From NCBI RefSeq assembly GCF_006345825.1, contig NZ_VCIX01000084.1, forward strand, positions 53,157 to 117,156: a stretch of DNA of 64,000 nucleotides, given 5' to 3'. How positions within the stretch are numbered: the first letter of the stretch is position 1; every line of letters starts with the position of its first letter. Under the pieces are notes generated by a model. It made no database searches, had not been told where the DNA came from, and worked only from the letters and a program-made list of their open reading frames with translations. Shown here piece by piece: positions 46,201 through 52,421 of the stretch. Origin of the DNA: Paenibacillus paridis. Lineage in GTDB: Bacteria > Bacillota > Bacilli > Paenibacillales > Paenibacillaceae. A program made the translations under genes and the position numbers.

Positions 46201-47952
46201 GTTACGCCGGTAACAATTATTAAAGACGTACTTAAGCTAAAAGGAGTTACGACAGCACAAGGTGCGGTTTTGTTTCTGAAAGAGGCCGGTTATGAGGTCA
46301 AGGAAATCGCCCAGTATCTAAGGTACGATTACAAGCTAGACTCGGGCGAAGTGACGGAATTGCTTTCTCCTTATTTTAAATCGGAAGCCATTGGTCTTGC
46401 TATCGTAGCTGTCTACTACACCAACACAAACCTGCGGGTATTGGAGGATATTTTCCCGGCTACAACCGCCTTTGTACCGCTTAACGTCGTTCGGTTTATG
46501 ATAGACAAATTCACGGTCGCGGATATTGTGCTCGCTATGAAGCTGCTATTCCAACTGGATGCTGCAGCTGTCATGGAACTCATCCCGGCTACGTTGATTC
46601 CGCAGGATAAGGTTCGCATAGCCGTTGGCGAAGTGTTCGGCGGCAATCCGTTGCTCACTTATCTTGCCCGCATGAAGGCAAATGGAACCGATGTGATCGG
46701 CATTACAACTGAGCTTGAGCGTCAAAATCTATTGGGTCCCGACCAGTCCGGTTACTTGACCGACACGTTGCTCACTCTCGGCTTTGACCGGTCCAGCATT
46801 ATCCGAGCCTTCTACATGTTCTTTACGAGTGGCAGAGGGACCGGAACTACGGTAGAGGAACAATCGGCGATGTTCGTGAAGCTTGGTTATACGCAAGCGG
46901 GAGATATTCTCGACGTGCTGAAACAAAACGGTTACGTAAATAGCACAAGCTACGCTTACCGCATCTTAACTACCGTCAAGCTGGCTTTGCCGAATGCTTC
47001 TATGGTCGAGGTTGCCAAAGCAATGAAAAGCCGCGGTTATGCCGGCAAAGACATTTTGAACGCATTAAATCAATACAATGTGCGAGAAGATGCCATTCTC
47101 GGTCTTTTGAAGGAGTACGGTTATAACGCGGTGGAAGCTCTGAATTTTATGAGAGACCGAACTCTTGAAGATCAGCTGTATTGGGTGCATAAAAACGGGT
47201 ATTCCGTTAGGGAGTATCTGAGATACACATTCAATTGGGATAACAATGCAATCTCGATTTTGAAACAGCTGGGCGTTTCATCCAGCGATATGGCGATTGC
47301 GTTGAATAGTTACGGGAATAGTTTATATTACATCGCTAAATATTTGTATGATGGCGGGTTTACGGAAATTGAAGAGCTTACTCGGGCGCTGCTGGCTACG
47401 AATGCCCGTGTCCAATGGATTCCATATAATCTGCTGGAGCTCGGGCACTGGTCATTGAAGGAAATTGCCAAGGGGATGCTGGACTCGGGACTGATTACTC
47501 TCGTTGAGCTAAGCAGCGCAATCCGGATGGCCAACTCCAACAATTTAGCCGAGACCTATCTGATTATTAAGGAAATATCGACTCGTGAGCAGCAAGCTTT
47601 TTACGACGCTCTGTCTTCTGTAGAGCGCAAGCTGCTGAGCAATAATGAAATCGCGGTTATCGTTACAGTAACTACGCTGCGGAACGACAATGTGAAGATA
47701 GCGGAGATCGCGACGCTATTGAGAAGTACCGAAAGAGAGGATTATAAGAAAGCCATCATTCTTATGGCCTTGTCTGGTTACAATGTTGTTGATGCTCTTG
47801 AAGCGGTATGGGACGTGTATCGTTTCGAAATTGGGATCGATATCCTCAAAACCATGATAGGCCAGACTTGTACGAAGGTGCTTACCGAGTTTAAAGATTA
47901 TTACAAGCTTGGAAACCTCATTTACAGAATCGTAACGAATGTAGCAAAGTAA
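34258..47952 (+). CDS. Giant SLH surface protein with beta-repeat and helical-repeat arrays
   Basis: 4564 residues from GTG 34258, seven bases after GAAAGGGGAT; the upstream ATG lies inside the SD and is rejected. Order: signal peptide (to about residue 42); three SLH repeats (about 50-230); a beta-helix-like segment with repeated short strands (245-440); a Gly/Pro/Thr linker (460-485); about 23 diverged beta-sandwich-type repeats of 75-95 residues (about 487-2520), most ending in G-Y-D-F-G or a variant; one SbsA/SwmB-type Ig-like domain (to about 2615); then almost 1950 residues of helical repeats ending at the C-terminus. Cysteines are nearly absent apart from C3139-P-C3141 and one near the end. 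It is secreted and wall-bound through SLH. An adhesin, matrix or shield role is plausible, but nothing identifies a ligand. Terminators on both sides isolate it as a single transcription unit. Confidence 0.85.
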   Translation: MRKKEIRKLRGLLLRWIMIASLVVGLVAPGLGNASEQAFAASMVPPPITGSFSDLSGHWAEKTVREWAGQGLIQGFEDGSFKPNQALSRIEYVTLINRLFVFKGAGDSRFTDVAPTAWYAAQVQSASGAGYIQGYADGTFRPNQKLSRVEAAVVLSRLVPVIGKEGEERLSGFKDQASVPSYGRNPLEAIMDAGYMNGLTDGTIRPLQPMTRAEAVSMLDRVLKQSTRSEDGITANAKILETGGIWGPSQGNLEIAGDVIIQAPGTTLRNVTIKGSLTVGEDVGEGDVFLNEVKVLGTTFINGGGEHSIHINNSQLGSVVVEKVDGRVRVVVGGTTVISQMEVLTAATVESSTTEDSGIDGISISASGDVILSGRFSHVDVKSDVQLTVASGSIAKLTVVGQVNGSIITLAEGVSITNMELHGAASVKGKGTIENALIDSPGVTFEKEPVHKEVTDKGGLSGGGATGGTGSPGGPTGPTGPTDPVDITVTATAGQAGATGFRLAFSAPVPGLAAANLTLKNSANSSIAVTSVATLSGGSSYFVSAALTEGESYKLTIAKTGFRFGSDIGFQFPFTEQPTVSVTASVYGTSSAGFSLLLSPAVAHLTNAAFTLKHGNKSVAILAITEGADGSSYAFNAPLVEGETYSLSVVQSGYDFGGAVPLFVPVTNPDVIPVSASVSAVSTAGFMISLDTPVTDLTETNLALVDAAGTAIEVTDVNADDGGMAYSVKANLLEGETYTLTIRKTGYSFGAALSVTVAPRGNISVHAAVSRISTAGFMLELDRAVPGIDALSFVLKDDAGSDVGINMLSAVSVGKEFEVYSSLTKGETYSLSLDVEGYEFNGEVVLKVEPSLIPANVGWVNRQGFQLNFPNDVVDLAHALITIEDEEGEPLAVSSVQTNADGRSATISANFTETGSFHYRIDVDDDRYTVGTLVIPENITVERQTVYELSNAGIIVHFSVPVPGLTADAFSLANTNGTPITIDSVFTSDNGNSYFVKSAAMQYQPVTLQVSSEGYDFGDMASIVRTTINPWYSGVGPNNVMVGLNPNLTDMTAEHFKVTDASGNAVAITNILWDPQQRFYIVSYNGLRGKPYFISVRREGYDFGIPKSVTQAEKNAITDISYSGFTFVLNPPAIIDPIHGFVLKKADGSNVTLRSVLTSDGGWSYRIEANLAPGDYVMKVSATMDQTIYNVHVPVVTTISADEIVDTGLRVKLSYAIAGLMPGQFVLTRKSTGEQVTVQDAVTTDGGLTYRLKADLSGGSYNLSLPGHLPAQGIEFEAGETIDAGQPTISNIAMSGFDLAFEQAVPGLLPDHIQLTDDQGNPVNGLALTTSNGGLSYHVSVNLISNRDYTIAFRKAYTKFSGPVPFYVNQYVTGVITDVSKDGTVSVTFSTPLRQMEYGQGLAVKDEQGNRYHPGTLAMSADGKSFEMTFGGTFALTRGQTYMFDIEAEGYSFSYLAFKVPSAATIAGSSVAGVTVQFDTPVPGLGKRNFVIRGALGETVTVASAVTSDSGRSYLLGATLIASKAYTVLVKPELTYQRYEPVSFILTKMITASVSEMKKDSFKLSFSEKVADLKPSEIILRGPDGQQIPYTEYSLSTKDQGLTYTVAVSSIFSAKYLLELNRKEFALAAPVKVDTPAVGFVRLTGTTAAEIVVDVYPIITEMTGDNFKLTDSKGQPVGFTLQFEGGASYSLHGNFNVSETYSLVVSYPGYDFGYPLSVGLKVRVDAVLIRQSQQGFTVYFFPSVPNLQLADVKVKDHNGNTLAIQSIQTSDEGASYAVKVPLKGGNTYTATVEKEGYLFTALDKITLNARSIASVQATVSRVTLHFTEQTMLSTSDIQIFDENGARIAIRTNVSHDGGYSYELGATFVPDKAYSVLISKMGYDYGDPISFSIRSIGVSFGGMISGNNQAFILNFNQAVPHLRLSDFQLKRADGGTKAITSATTSDGGNSYLIEAEFWGADQYTIVPIKAGYDFGKRIVIDVPIIANAALLSTGASEIVIGLSPAVTGLNASHVAITDEEGNRLTAASVVSDDDGLTYRIKASYEGGKTYSFALSKVGYDFGQKLSALLPSAMIGTVESATESGLVVSLAPGLSGLTVGNFTLKDSQGGLVAIKTAISNNGGRTYTLSAALEGGKTYKLIMMAGGYDFGAALNAYVPISINPSVIEVGKEGFEVQLDTAVPGLSISDFSLRNSQGAVVTIVSASALNDGNQYAVRALLQEGAAYSLTLAKSGYAFGNGLPILVPAAPVPEAQAPIQLAAAQITTNGFTLELSKVIANLDRAWLTLQDDQGREIGFQLTNPNSNHPDAPSAGRVYNLVAPLSAGVKYKLIVQIPERVVEGPLDVYVPITEYPKSLTAARSGLKVTFVGAGPKDLQPEDITLLSEDGTEFAVTGVVAGEEAGSFLINANVAEGKKYTVSFSKQGYIFEGQANLKGVYVPFFITASFVRVNENGFNLVLSAPVPNLNIEMHNGTAVWYRPTSSSTPDFGQTYSITEYIGYNKEFKLRLSKDGYDFGPEMVISNVSTPPELVEAVSSTNGKAITLTFDKPLASVISGSTFSVKINNQWQSGVMTRLTADATKIELTWSSSGAVISSTSTVAIAYSGNNRVKAVNQTYLATFGEYQVANVSTLDGFLQSYSSQYDAVYPVHVLRVDYGKTALESLRLLRQAGFTVANYAKAVKSEYSLAWSEFIRLFYEISADAPTLFQALSGSGYNANYVLLIPDFISAGYEAEDIALPLRNKGYQTRELVAPFKLAGVTADAAAYVLRYTYAEQAASATAALKLGKYSLSEIREAIQSVYDLSNASTVEAIAAAKFLAAEAAVVIKDAYSANSVDNAKLLGEAGYPASEIGVALRDLYSFSHANEAVQTYMGAGFDAEQAYAILRSSFGKQETAEAMLSEDIPTAELAKGIQASGDGATIVVGAMKSRGYENVDIASALLSGWGSEVTGLSEAMRGFADHGYDMESRAQLLREGFGADISTTISVLYPAVSGTQRKTMLLSLIHAGYDPAELTAYILNNRLASSRSEALTLLRQSGMSTAQGLSTIRNAVIRGGASFTMEDAVEVIYRSYDRFEAVDVLNALRTAFASDETVSVDATTMARSLTSIKSWEKLVIGQALKAQLGLTLQQWVELERTNAFDYFKCPCQVSTVVKDSQYLFPGTSIQEVTVAMSLSSLYTLGDIIEGTINLYPTGGIRANGLPYLTAALKNSGYTFVEIAEAFEARGWSEWIGAFLRQGIAASEVAAYFKQTAVPPTIGQVIARLAPYPIRDIALVLRTEYGLESSEASTLLLAAYAPEEVGSAIASAYGGDPMTIWIKVLKEQGATAISVINTLGALYPSYFDSGKVGPALIKGGYTKEEVMEGLLIHTRRFGNLKATIGIMQALYGQEQVTIAELLDASSSVEPKDGIAFLRMTGYSLAVVANSLKDYYHLSSSEASFLLAKEYPNDIDNILLGLASLYGQGLDETVAGALEQQGITTIGEAVHYLYAAGFPVKDIVNVAKGHFNQSAGEIAFRLSTVYLSSSHVIIQAVASVYGQSAELTMYQRQAAEGTPSFALGIELAYKAQFSLASMVRMAKDGYGISSGAALQALMNTGRYRQSDVVSAVSTIYGSSQNASIIDSLEVQHLVTFTDAVPYLRKMKFSLRDMIQVGKDYYQLDSSQTVSALMDHAVDEESRILAEVSAVYGLTLEQVTIQAMIDLGIGQLSDAIPQLRLSYSLRDIIRIAKDYYRMTAGETLGVLTETSSYSFNELVATVYEIYGKPIDESLASLLKRSQINTLEAAVPFLRGMGYTLNDIVGAAKDYFGFSADKTLAVLKALQADNEKVIEVTVAAVYGQSSESTALQRLEEGGITNASAAVPYLWEFGVPVADIVRVLKEFYGKTAGEAVTLLIGSQLFGLDVILNSVNAVYGQSVTGSVIEAIKASGVTSAGAMAELLLHAGYRMEDIAKVSKEQYGMTREETLAILQGLAAYQETAIQLALSKVYEEAVTPVTIIKDVLKLKGVTTAQGAVLFLKEAGYEVKEIAQYLRYDYKLDSGEVTELLSPYFKSEAIGLAIVAVYYTNTNLRVLEDIFPATTAFVPLNVVRFMIDKFTVADIVLAMKLLFQLDAAAVMELIPATLIPQDKVRIAVGEVFGGNPLLTYLARMKANGTDVIGITTELERQNLLGPDQSGYLTDTLLTLGFDRSSIIRAFYMFFTSGRGTGTTVEEQSAMFVKLGYTQAGDILDVLKQNGYVNSTSYAYRILTTVKLALPNASMVEVAKAMKSRGYAGKDILNALNQYNVREDAILGLLKEYGYNAVEALNFMRDRTLEDQLYWVHKNGYSVREYLRYTFNWDNNAISILKQLGVSSSDMAIALNSYGNSLYYIAKYLYDGGFTEIEELTRALLATNARVQWIPYNLLELGHWSLKEIAKGMLDSGLITLVELSSAIRMANSNNLAETYLIIKEISTREQQAFYDALSSVERKLLSNNEIAVIVTVTTLRNDNVKIAEIATLLRSTEREDYKKAIILMALSGYNVVDALEAVWDVYRFEIGIDILKTMIGQTCTKVLTEFKDYYKLGNLIYRIVTNVAK
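35720..41815 (+). repeat. About 23 diverged beta-sandwich repeats
   Basis: Protein-level repeats of 75-95 residues within the giant SLH protein. Each has the layout A-G-F-x-L-x(2)-x-x-P-V-P-G-L near its start, then L-x-D-x-x-G, T-S-D-G-G-x-S-Y in the middle, G-x-T-Y-x-L, and K-x-G-Y-D-F-G near the end. Identity between copies is low, which argues for old duplication and keeps the DNA stable. Confidence 0.8.
42130..47880 (+). repeat. Helical solenoid-type repeats
   Basis: Protein-level helical-hairpin repeats of about 35 residues (A-G-Y-x(3)-E-I-x(2)-A-L-x(2)-Y). From about 44,580 they organise into larger units of 70-80 residues beginning with A-V-Y-G-Q-S and containing A-V-P-Y-L-R-x(2)-G-Y-x-L-x-D-I-V-x-V-A-K-D-Y-Y. 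About nine larger units are visible. Confidence 0.7.
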
Positions 47953-47990
47953 TGAACGGAATAGTAGGCAAAGCATTTAGGTAATAGGAA

Positions 47991-48046
47991 AACACCCTGT
48001 CAGGTTCGTCACCTTTGTGTGGCGAGACAGGGTGTTTTTTCTATTT
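47991..48046 (+). terminator. Long-stem intrinsic terminator
   Basis: AACACCCTGTC/GACAGGGTGTT outer stem with a paired inner part (TCGTCAC/GTGGCGA) and TTTTTTCTATTTTTT. It terminates the giant gene. Confidence 0.92.
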
Positions 48047-48063
48047 TTTAACGTTATGAAAAT

Positions 48064-48250
48064 AATTCCGACTAAAACGATGTGAAATAAGGAAAAACCA
48101 TTGACAGCAAGTAGAATGACGCTTTATGATGGATTCATGGGATGAATTACGAATCATTTCGTCGGATAATGAAAGAGCACACATCTACTGGACAACCAGA
48201 GATTCGCTGTAGGAGCAACGCTGCCTACTACGAATCTCTTTTTTTATCCT
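48064..48250 (+). promoter_or_regulatory. Promoter and structured leader with terminator, copy 1
   Basis: AATTCCGACTAAAAC (48064-48078) precedes a promoter TTGACA (48101-48106), 18 bases, TATGAT (48125-48130). The transcribed leader contains a small hairpin CTGG-ACAA-CCAG (48188-48199). The last two bases of that hairpin are also the first two of a terminator stem AGAGATTCG/CGAATCTCT (48198-48206, 48231-48239) followed by TTTTTTT. The gene starts 125 bases further on. The design matches the leader at 52422 and suggests conditional termination. I do not recognise a known riboswitch class. Confidence 0.65.
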
Positions 48251-48372
48251 CATATTCATAACAGGGAGGGGCGGCGTCAGAGCATACTAGGTAGAGAGAT
48301 AGAAAAGTAAGAATAATGAATGATTTGTTGCCATTATAATTCCAACTATTCTGATAGGTAGAGGTGTATAAG

Positions 48373-51300
48373 ATGAAAAAAGCAAAAAAAAGCCAGCGGT
48401 GGATCGCTTTGCTTCTGGCAGCCGTATTGGCTTTTCCGGCATTCGGAGCAGTCAGTGCAAGTGCGGCTGGCAACTCTGAGGTTAGCGCCACTAAACTAGA
48501 TTATTTCGGTGAGCGGTACCAATCGCTTGCAGGCAAAGATCATGTTTTTGAAACACTGACTTATTACGAGCTTGATTATTTACTAAGAAATGCGACAGAC
48601 GGAACTAATCCAGCTCCAGATGATAACTATGTTATTTTGTTTGGTGGTTCTTGGCAGCCAGAGACGCAAGCAGCAATTAGCTACATCAATGACGTGGCTA
48701 AGGAGTACGGCGTGACATCGATCAAGAACTTCGATACGAAGCTTGATGGGCCGGACGGTTGGGTTGATATTACAAAGCCTAATGCTCAGCCTACATATGA
48801 AATTCTTCCTGGAGGCACGGTAGCTAATGCAGCAGCAGCAGCGACTGACCAACAAAAAAGAACTGATTTTTCTAGGCGATATGTTGATTTGGGAGCCCGT
48901 TATTTGACCAACCTTAATGAGGTTACTGCTGGAAATTTAGGCAAGGTTAGCGTAACCTATACAGGCGACAATTCACCGGGTACGCAAGAGGTTAATGTTG
49001 TCGATTCTCCATTCTTGTTTATCTATAACAAAAACAATAAGGATGCCGAGGGCAAACCGACGCCTATCATTGCTTCCCTTGAAGGCATTAGCAGCGCAGG
49101 AAGCCTTGCCGCTCTACAAAACGGCAGCGGAGCAGAATCCTACAAGACGGCACTTCGCACCGTATTTGATAAAATTTCACCTGAGGGCACAAAAAATGCG
49201 AAGTATAAAGTCCTGACGAACCAATCGTATATTTCAGGTTCGTATAATGAATTTAGATCTGCTCCTACAGGCGGAAACACTACCGTAACTCCAGTCATTT
49301 TTAACAATGAAGATCCTAAAATCGTTCTGGATTCGGTTACGCTGGATGAACTGAAATATACGCTTTCTACAGAAGGCACGTATGTGTTTCTTATTGGCTG
49401 CGCTTGGTGCGGCGATACGCAAGGAATTGTGAAATACGTAAACCAAGTGGCCAATGAGTATGGAGTTGAGAAGGTATATAACTTTGATGCCAAGCTTGAT
49501 GGCGGTATTGGCAGTGCACCAGCATATGCGACTAATCCACGTCCAGCTTGGGGTGATCCTGGCGGCAACTTCCTGCACACGCGGGATAATAGCCAAGCGA
49601 TTACACCAATCTATACCAACTTAATTAATACCTATTTGCAAAACATAACTTCGGAGAATACAAAGGCAAGCAATAATATTATTTACTATAAGGATGCTGA
49701 CGCTAAAACGAACAAAACGCCTATCATCGCAAGCAGAATCCAGGCTCCTTTTGTATTCGTGTACGACAACCGCAATAAAGATGCTAATGGCAATCCGGCG
49801 CCAATTCTTGGCCATGTGGAGATTATGGGCTACTGGCGAGATACCAATAGCAACGCTGCAACAAAGAGCTTAAAAGTCAACAGCCTGAGAACGCTATTCT
49901 CAAGAACAGAACTGAAGCCAAGCGGCTTAACCGCTGTGCCTCCGACAACACCAGGCGGCGAGGATGCGAAAATTGAAGGTATCGCGAAAGTAGCAACTGT
50001 TGGAGCTAATGAAGTTGTGTCTACAAAATCATTGGAGTACCGATTGAAAGCTGCTGAAGGAGAAGAGGCAGCGCCATATCTCCCGGTACCTTATAAGCAA
50101 AACGGGGGAGTTCCGTTGTTTGGAACTGCAATTCCAAACTTAACACCAGGCGTATATGAAATTCGATATGCGGCAAAACCAGGATTTGATTCCGAAAATA
50201 GTTCTTATACAACTGTACAAGAAACCCTATATGCTGCAGGTCCAGCTGTAGAAATCATTGTTCCTGACTTCCAAGCTGCACCGACGGATCTGTTCGATCT
50301 GGCGCCTGAATCAGAAACGGGCAAAGGGAAAATTGTACGAATCGAGAATGGTGTTCAGAAATCTCTTCCTGCTGGTCTTGAGTATAAACTGAAAGAAGCG
50401 CCAGAATCAGCTTATGTACCCGTTACTGGTGATGAAATTAGCGTAGACCCAGGCAAGGATTACGTTGTTCGGTTAGCAGCGAAAATCGAAGATGGCATTT
50501 CATATGCACCAAGCGCTGCGTTAACCGTTTATGTTCGCGGTTATAAAGAGCTAGGCAAGCCATCGGCATTGAACGCGGTTCATCCTTCTACGCTTCTCAA
50601 TGATGATGGACAAATTGAAGGCCTGACGGCAGGCCAGGAATATCAACCGGAGTACGCTTTGGAATATAAGAAGGGCAGCGAAGAAGGTTCTGTTTACGTA
50701 ACCGTGCCAGAAGCAGCAATACTCGCAGGCAAGCTTACAGGCCTCACGCCTGACCTATATAGTGTTCGTTACTCCACTTATGGAGACTTCAGCGCAAGCC
50801 CGGCTGTTGAGCTTCGCATTAAAGCAAATGTTGCTGCTCCTACAGGTCTTGAAGGCTTAGCACCGACCAGCACTTTGCAAAATAACGGTAAGATCACAGG
50901 AGTAAACTCAGCTCTTGAGTATCGCTCCGCTGGTCAATCCACTTATCAGGCTGTGATCGGTTCGGAAATTAGTGGATTGCTTACAGGCGACTATCTTGTT
51001 AGATACAAAGAGACAGAAAGCACGCTAGCAAGTGCAACGGTCACAGTTAATGTTCCTGAGTTTGTGGCACCGTCTACACCTGGTGGCAATATCGGTGGCG
51101 GTGGTGGTGGCACAACAACACCGGCAGGCATTACTCAATCCGGTGACACTGTAGTGGCAACAATCGCTTCTACCGTAAATGAAGAATCAGGTACGGCTGT
51201 AGCTGTAGTTTCAGCTTCCATTGTGACAGCACTACTTGATAAAGCTAAACAAACGGAAGCCGATGGCAAGAAAGCTTCACTTGAAATTAAAGTGGAGGAT

Positions 51301-52314
51301 TCGCAGCAAAAGAACGATATTCAAGTGACCATTCCGAGAGCTTCTTTCAACGGGCTTGTAGCTGGTACAACTGCTGATCTGAAAATCAACGTTGGCTTTG
51401 GTTCGATTGTATTCAATGCAAGCACACTCAAGGCGATCAGCACGAACACGGATGCGGGCGATATCAGCTTCATTCTCTCCAAATCCGAGCTTACGGAAGA
51501 AGGCAAGGAAGTACTGGGCGATCGTCCGGTCTACGATTTGTCAGTATTCGCAGGACAAACCAACATTAGCTCGTTTGGCGGCTCGAAAGTATTCGTATCA
51601 TTGCCGTACACGCTGCAAGCAGGCGAAGATGCGAATGCAATTATCGTCTATCATCTGACTGACGAAGGCGAGCTGCAAGTCGTTAAAGGTCATTATAATA
51701 AGTCTACGGGCGCAGTTGAGTATTCAACGGTCCACTTCTCGCAATATATTATTGGTTACAATAAAGTTGATTTCTCTGATGTTTCTTCCGCATCATGGTA
51801 TGCATCGGCCATTCATTTCTTGGCAGCGCGGGAGATTACGAGCGGAACGGATGATACCCATTTCAGTCCGAACGCGTCTATCACTCGTGGTCAATTCATC
51901 GTTCTGCTTCTGAAGGCTTACGGCATTGAAGAGGATGAGGCTGGAGCAAGCAACTTTGCGGATGCTGGAGATACGTATTACACCGGCTATCTAGCAGCGG
52001 CAAAACGTCTCGGCATTGCAAACGGTTTTGAAGGAAACCGCTTCGCGCCAGACAAGACGATCTCCCGGCAAGAGCTGTTCACATTGCTCTACCGCGCTCT
52101 GGATGTGCTTGATGAGCTTCCGGCAGCACAAGCAGGATCTGCTTCGCTATCCAGCTTTGCAGATGCTGGTAAAGTAGCGGATTACGCAGGCGAAGCGTTC
52201 AAAGCACTCGTTGAAGCAGGCGTAATCTCGGGTTCGAATGGCAAGCTTCTGCCAAGCAACGTCTCGAGCAGAGCGGAAGTTGCACAGGTGCTCTACAACC
52301 TGCTTTCCCGTTAA
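48373..52314 (+). CDS. SLH surface protein with two thioredoxin-like domains
   Basis: 1313 residues from ATG 48373 (SD AGAGGTG). Signal peptide (1-31). Two homologous thioredoxin-like domains follow, about 55-180 and 320-460, each with a strand, an active-site loop, the helix T-Q-x-x-I-x-Y-(I/V)-N and E-Y-G-V-x(5)-F-D-x-K-L-D-G. The second has an intact C343-A-W-C346 motif. In the first the corresponding positions read G-S-W-Q, so it has no redox cysteines. Then come four or five fibronectin-like repeats (about 515-895), a Gly-rich linker, a beta-rich domain (about 915-1130) similar to the pre-SLH domains of the xylanase, and three SLH repeats (about 1130-1313). Likely a wall-anchored thiol oxidoreductase or a peroxide/thiol sensor. 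It heads the thiol cluster and is preceded by leader copy 1. Confidence 0.85.
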   Translation: MKKAKKSQRWIALLLAAVLAFPAFGAVSASAAGNSEVSATKLDYFGERYQSLAGKDHVFETLTYYELDYLLRNATDGTNPAPDDNYVILFGGSWQPETQAAISYINDVAKEYGVTSIKNFDTKLDGPDGWVDITKPNAQPTYEILPGGTVANAAAAATDQQKRTDFSRRYVDLGARYLTNLNEVTAGNLGKVSVTYTGDNSPGTQEVNVVDSPFLFIYNKNNKDAEGKPTPIIASLEGISSAGSLAALQNGSGAESYKTALRTVFDKISPEGTKNAKYKVLTNQSYISGSYNEFRSAPTGGNTTVTPVIFNNEDPKIVLDSVTLDELKYTLSTEGTYVFLIGCAWCGDTQGIVKYVNQVANEYGVEKVYNFDAKLDGGIGSAPAYATNPRPAWGDPGGNFLHTRDNSQAITPIYTNLINTYLQNITSENTKASNNIIYYKDADAKTNKTPIIASRIQAPFVFVYDNRNKDANGNPAPILGHVEIMGYWRDTNSNAATKSLKVNSLRTLFSRTELKPSGLTAVPPTTPGGEDAKIEGIAKVATVGANEVVSTKSLEYRLKAAEGEEAAPYLPVPYKQNGGVPLFGTAIPNLTPGVYEIRYAAKPGFDSENSSYTTVQETLYAAGPAVEIIVPDFQAAPTDLFDLAPESETGKGKIVRIENGVQKSLPAGLEYKLKEAPESAYVPVTGDEISVDPGKDYVVRLAAKIEDGISYAPSAALTVYVRGYKELGKPSALNAVHPSTLLNDDGQIEGLTAGQEYQPEYALEYKKGSEEGSVYVTVPEAAILAGKLTGLTPDLYSVRYSTYGDFSASPAVELRIKANVAAPTGLEGLAPTSTLQNNGKITGVNSALEYRSAGQSTYQAVIGSEISGLLTGDYLVRYKETESTLASATVTVNVPEFVAPSTPGGNIGGGGGGTTTPAGITQSGDTVVATIASTVNEESGTAVAVVSASIVTALLDKAKQTEADGKKASLEIKVEDSQQKNDIQVTIPRASFNGLVAGTTADLKINVGFGSIVFNASTLKAISTNTDAGDISFILSKSELTEEGKEVLGDRPVYDLSVFAGQTNISSFGGSKVFVSLPYTLQAGEDANAIIVYHLTDEGELQVVKGHYNKSTGAVEYSTVHFSQYIIGYNKVDFSDVSSASWYASAIHFLAAREITSGTDDTHFSPNASITRGQFIVLLLKAYGIEEDEAGASNFADAGDTYYTGYLAAAKRLGIANGFEGNRFAPDKTISRQELFTLLYRALDVLDELPAAQAGSASLSSFADAGKVADYAGEAFKALVEAGVISGSNGKLLPSNVSSRAEVAQVLYNLLSR

Positions 52315-52349
52315 GAGCTTTGGCCAAAAATCGTATAAGGGAACGAGAG

Positions 52350-52384
52350 TGGGCAGCCTTGGGCTGCCCATTCTTTCCCTTTTC
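52350..52384 (+). terminator. Intrinsic terminator
   Basis: TGGGCAGCC/GGCTGCCCA stem with a 3-base loop, followed by TTCTTTCCCTTTT. It ends the thioredoxin-SLH gene. Confidence 0.75.
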
Positions 52385-52421
52385 ACGAACAGAACAGTAG
52401 GAGATAAAATCAAATTATTTT

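Noticed and set aside
35720..47880. Repeat region as a CRISPR or DNA tandem repeat array
   Set aside because: Repeats exist only at protein level with long diverged units; there are no conserved short direct DNA repeats with unique spacers.
34258..47952. Giant gene as an Rhs/contact-dependent toxin or nonribosomal peptide synthetase
   Set aside because: No YD repeats, no toxin-like C-terminus, no adenylation or carrier motifs; it has a signal peptide, SLH anchors and repeat arrays.
48064..48250. Leader as a T-box, SAM, c-di-GMP or guanidine riboswitch
   Set aside because: The hallmark sequences of those classes are absent; only the hairpin plus terminator layout and the second copy support a regulatory RNA.
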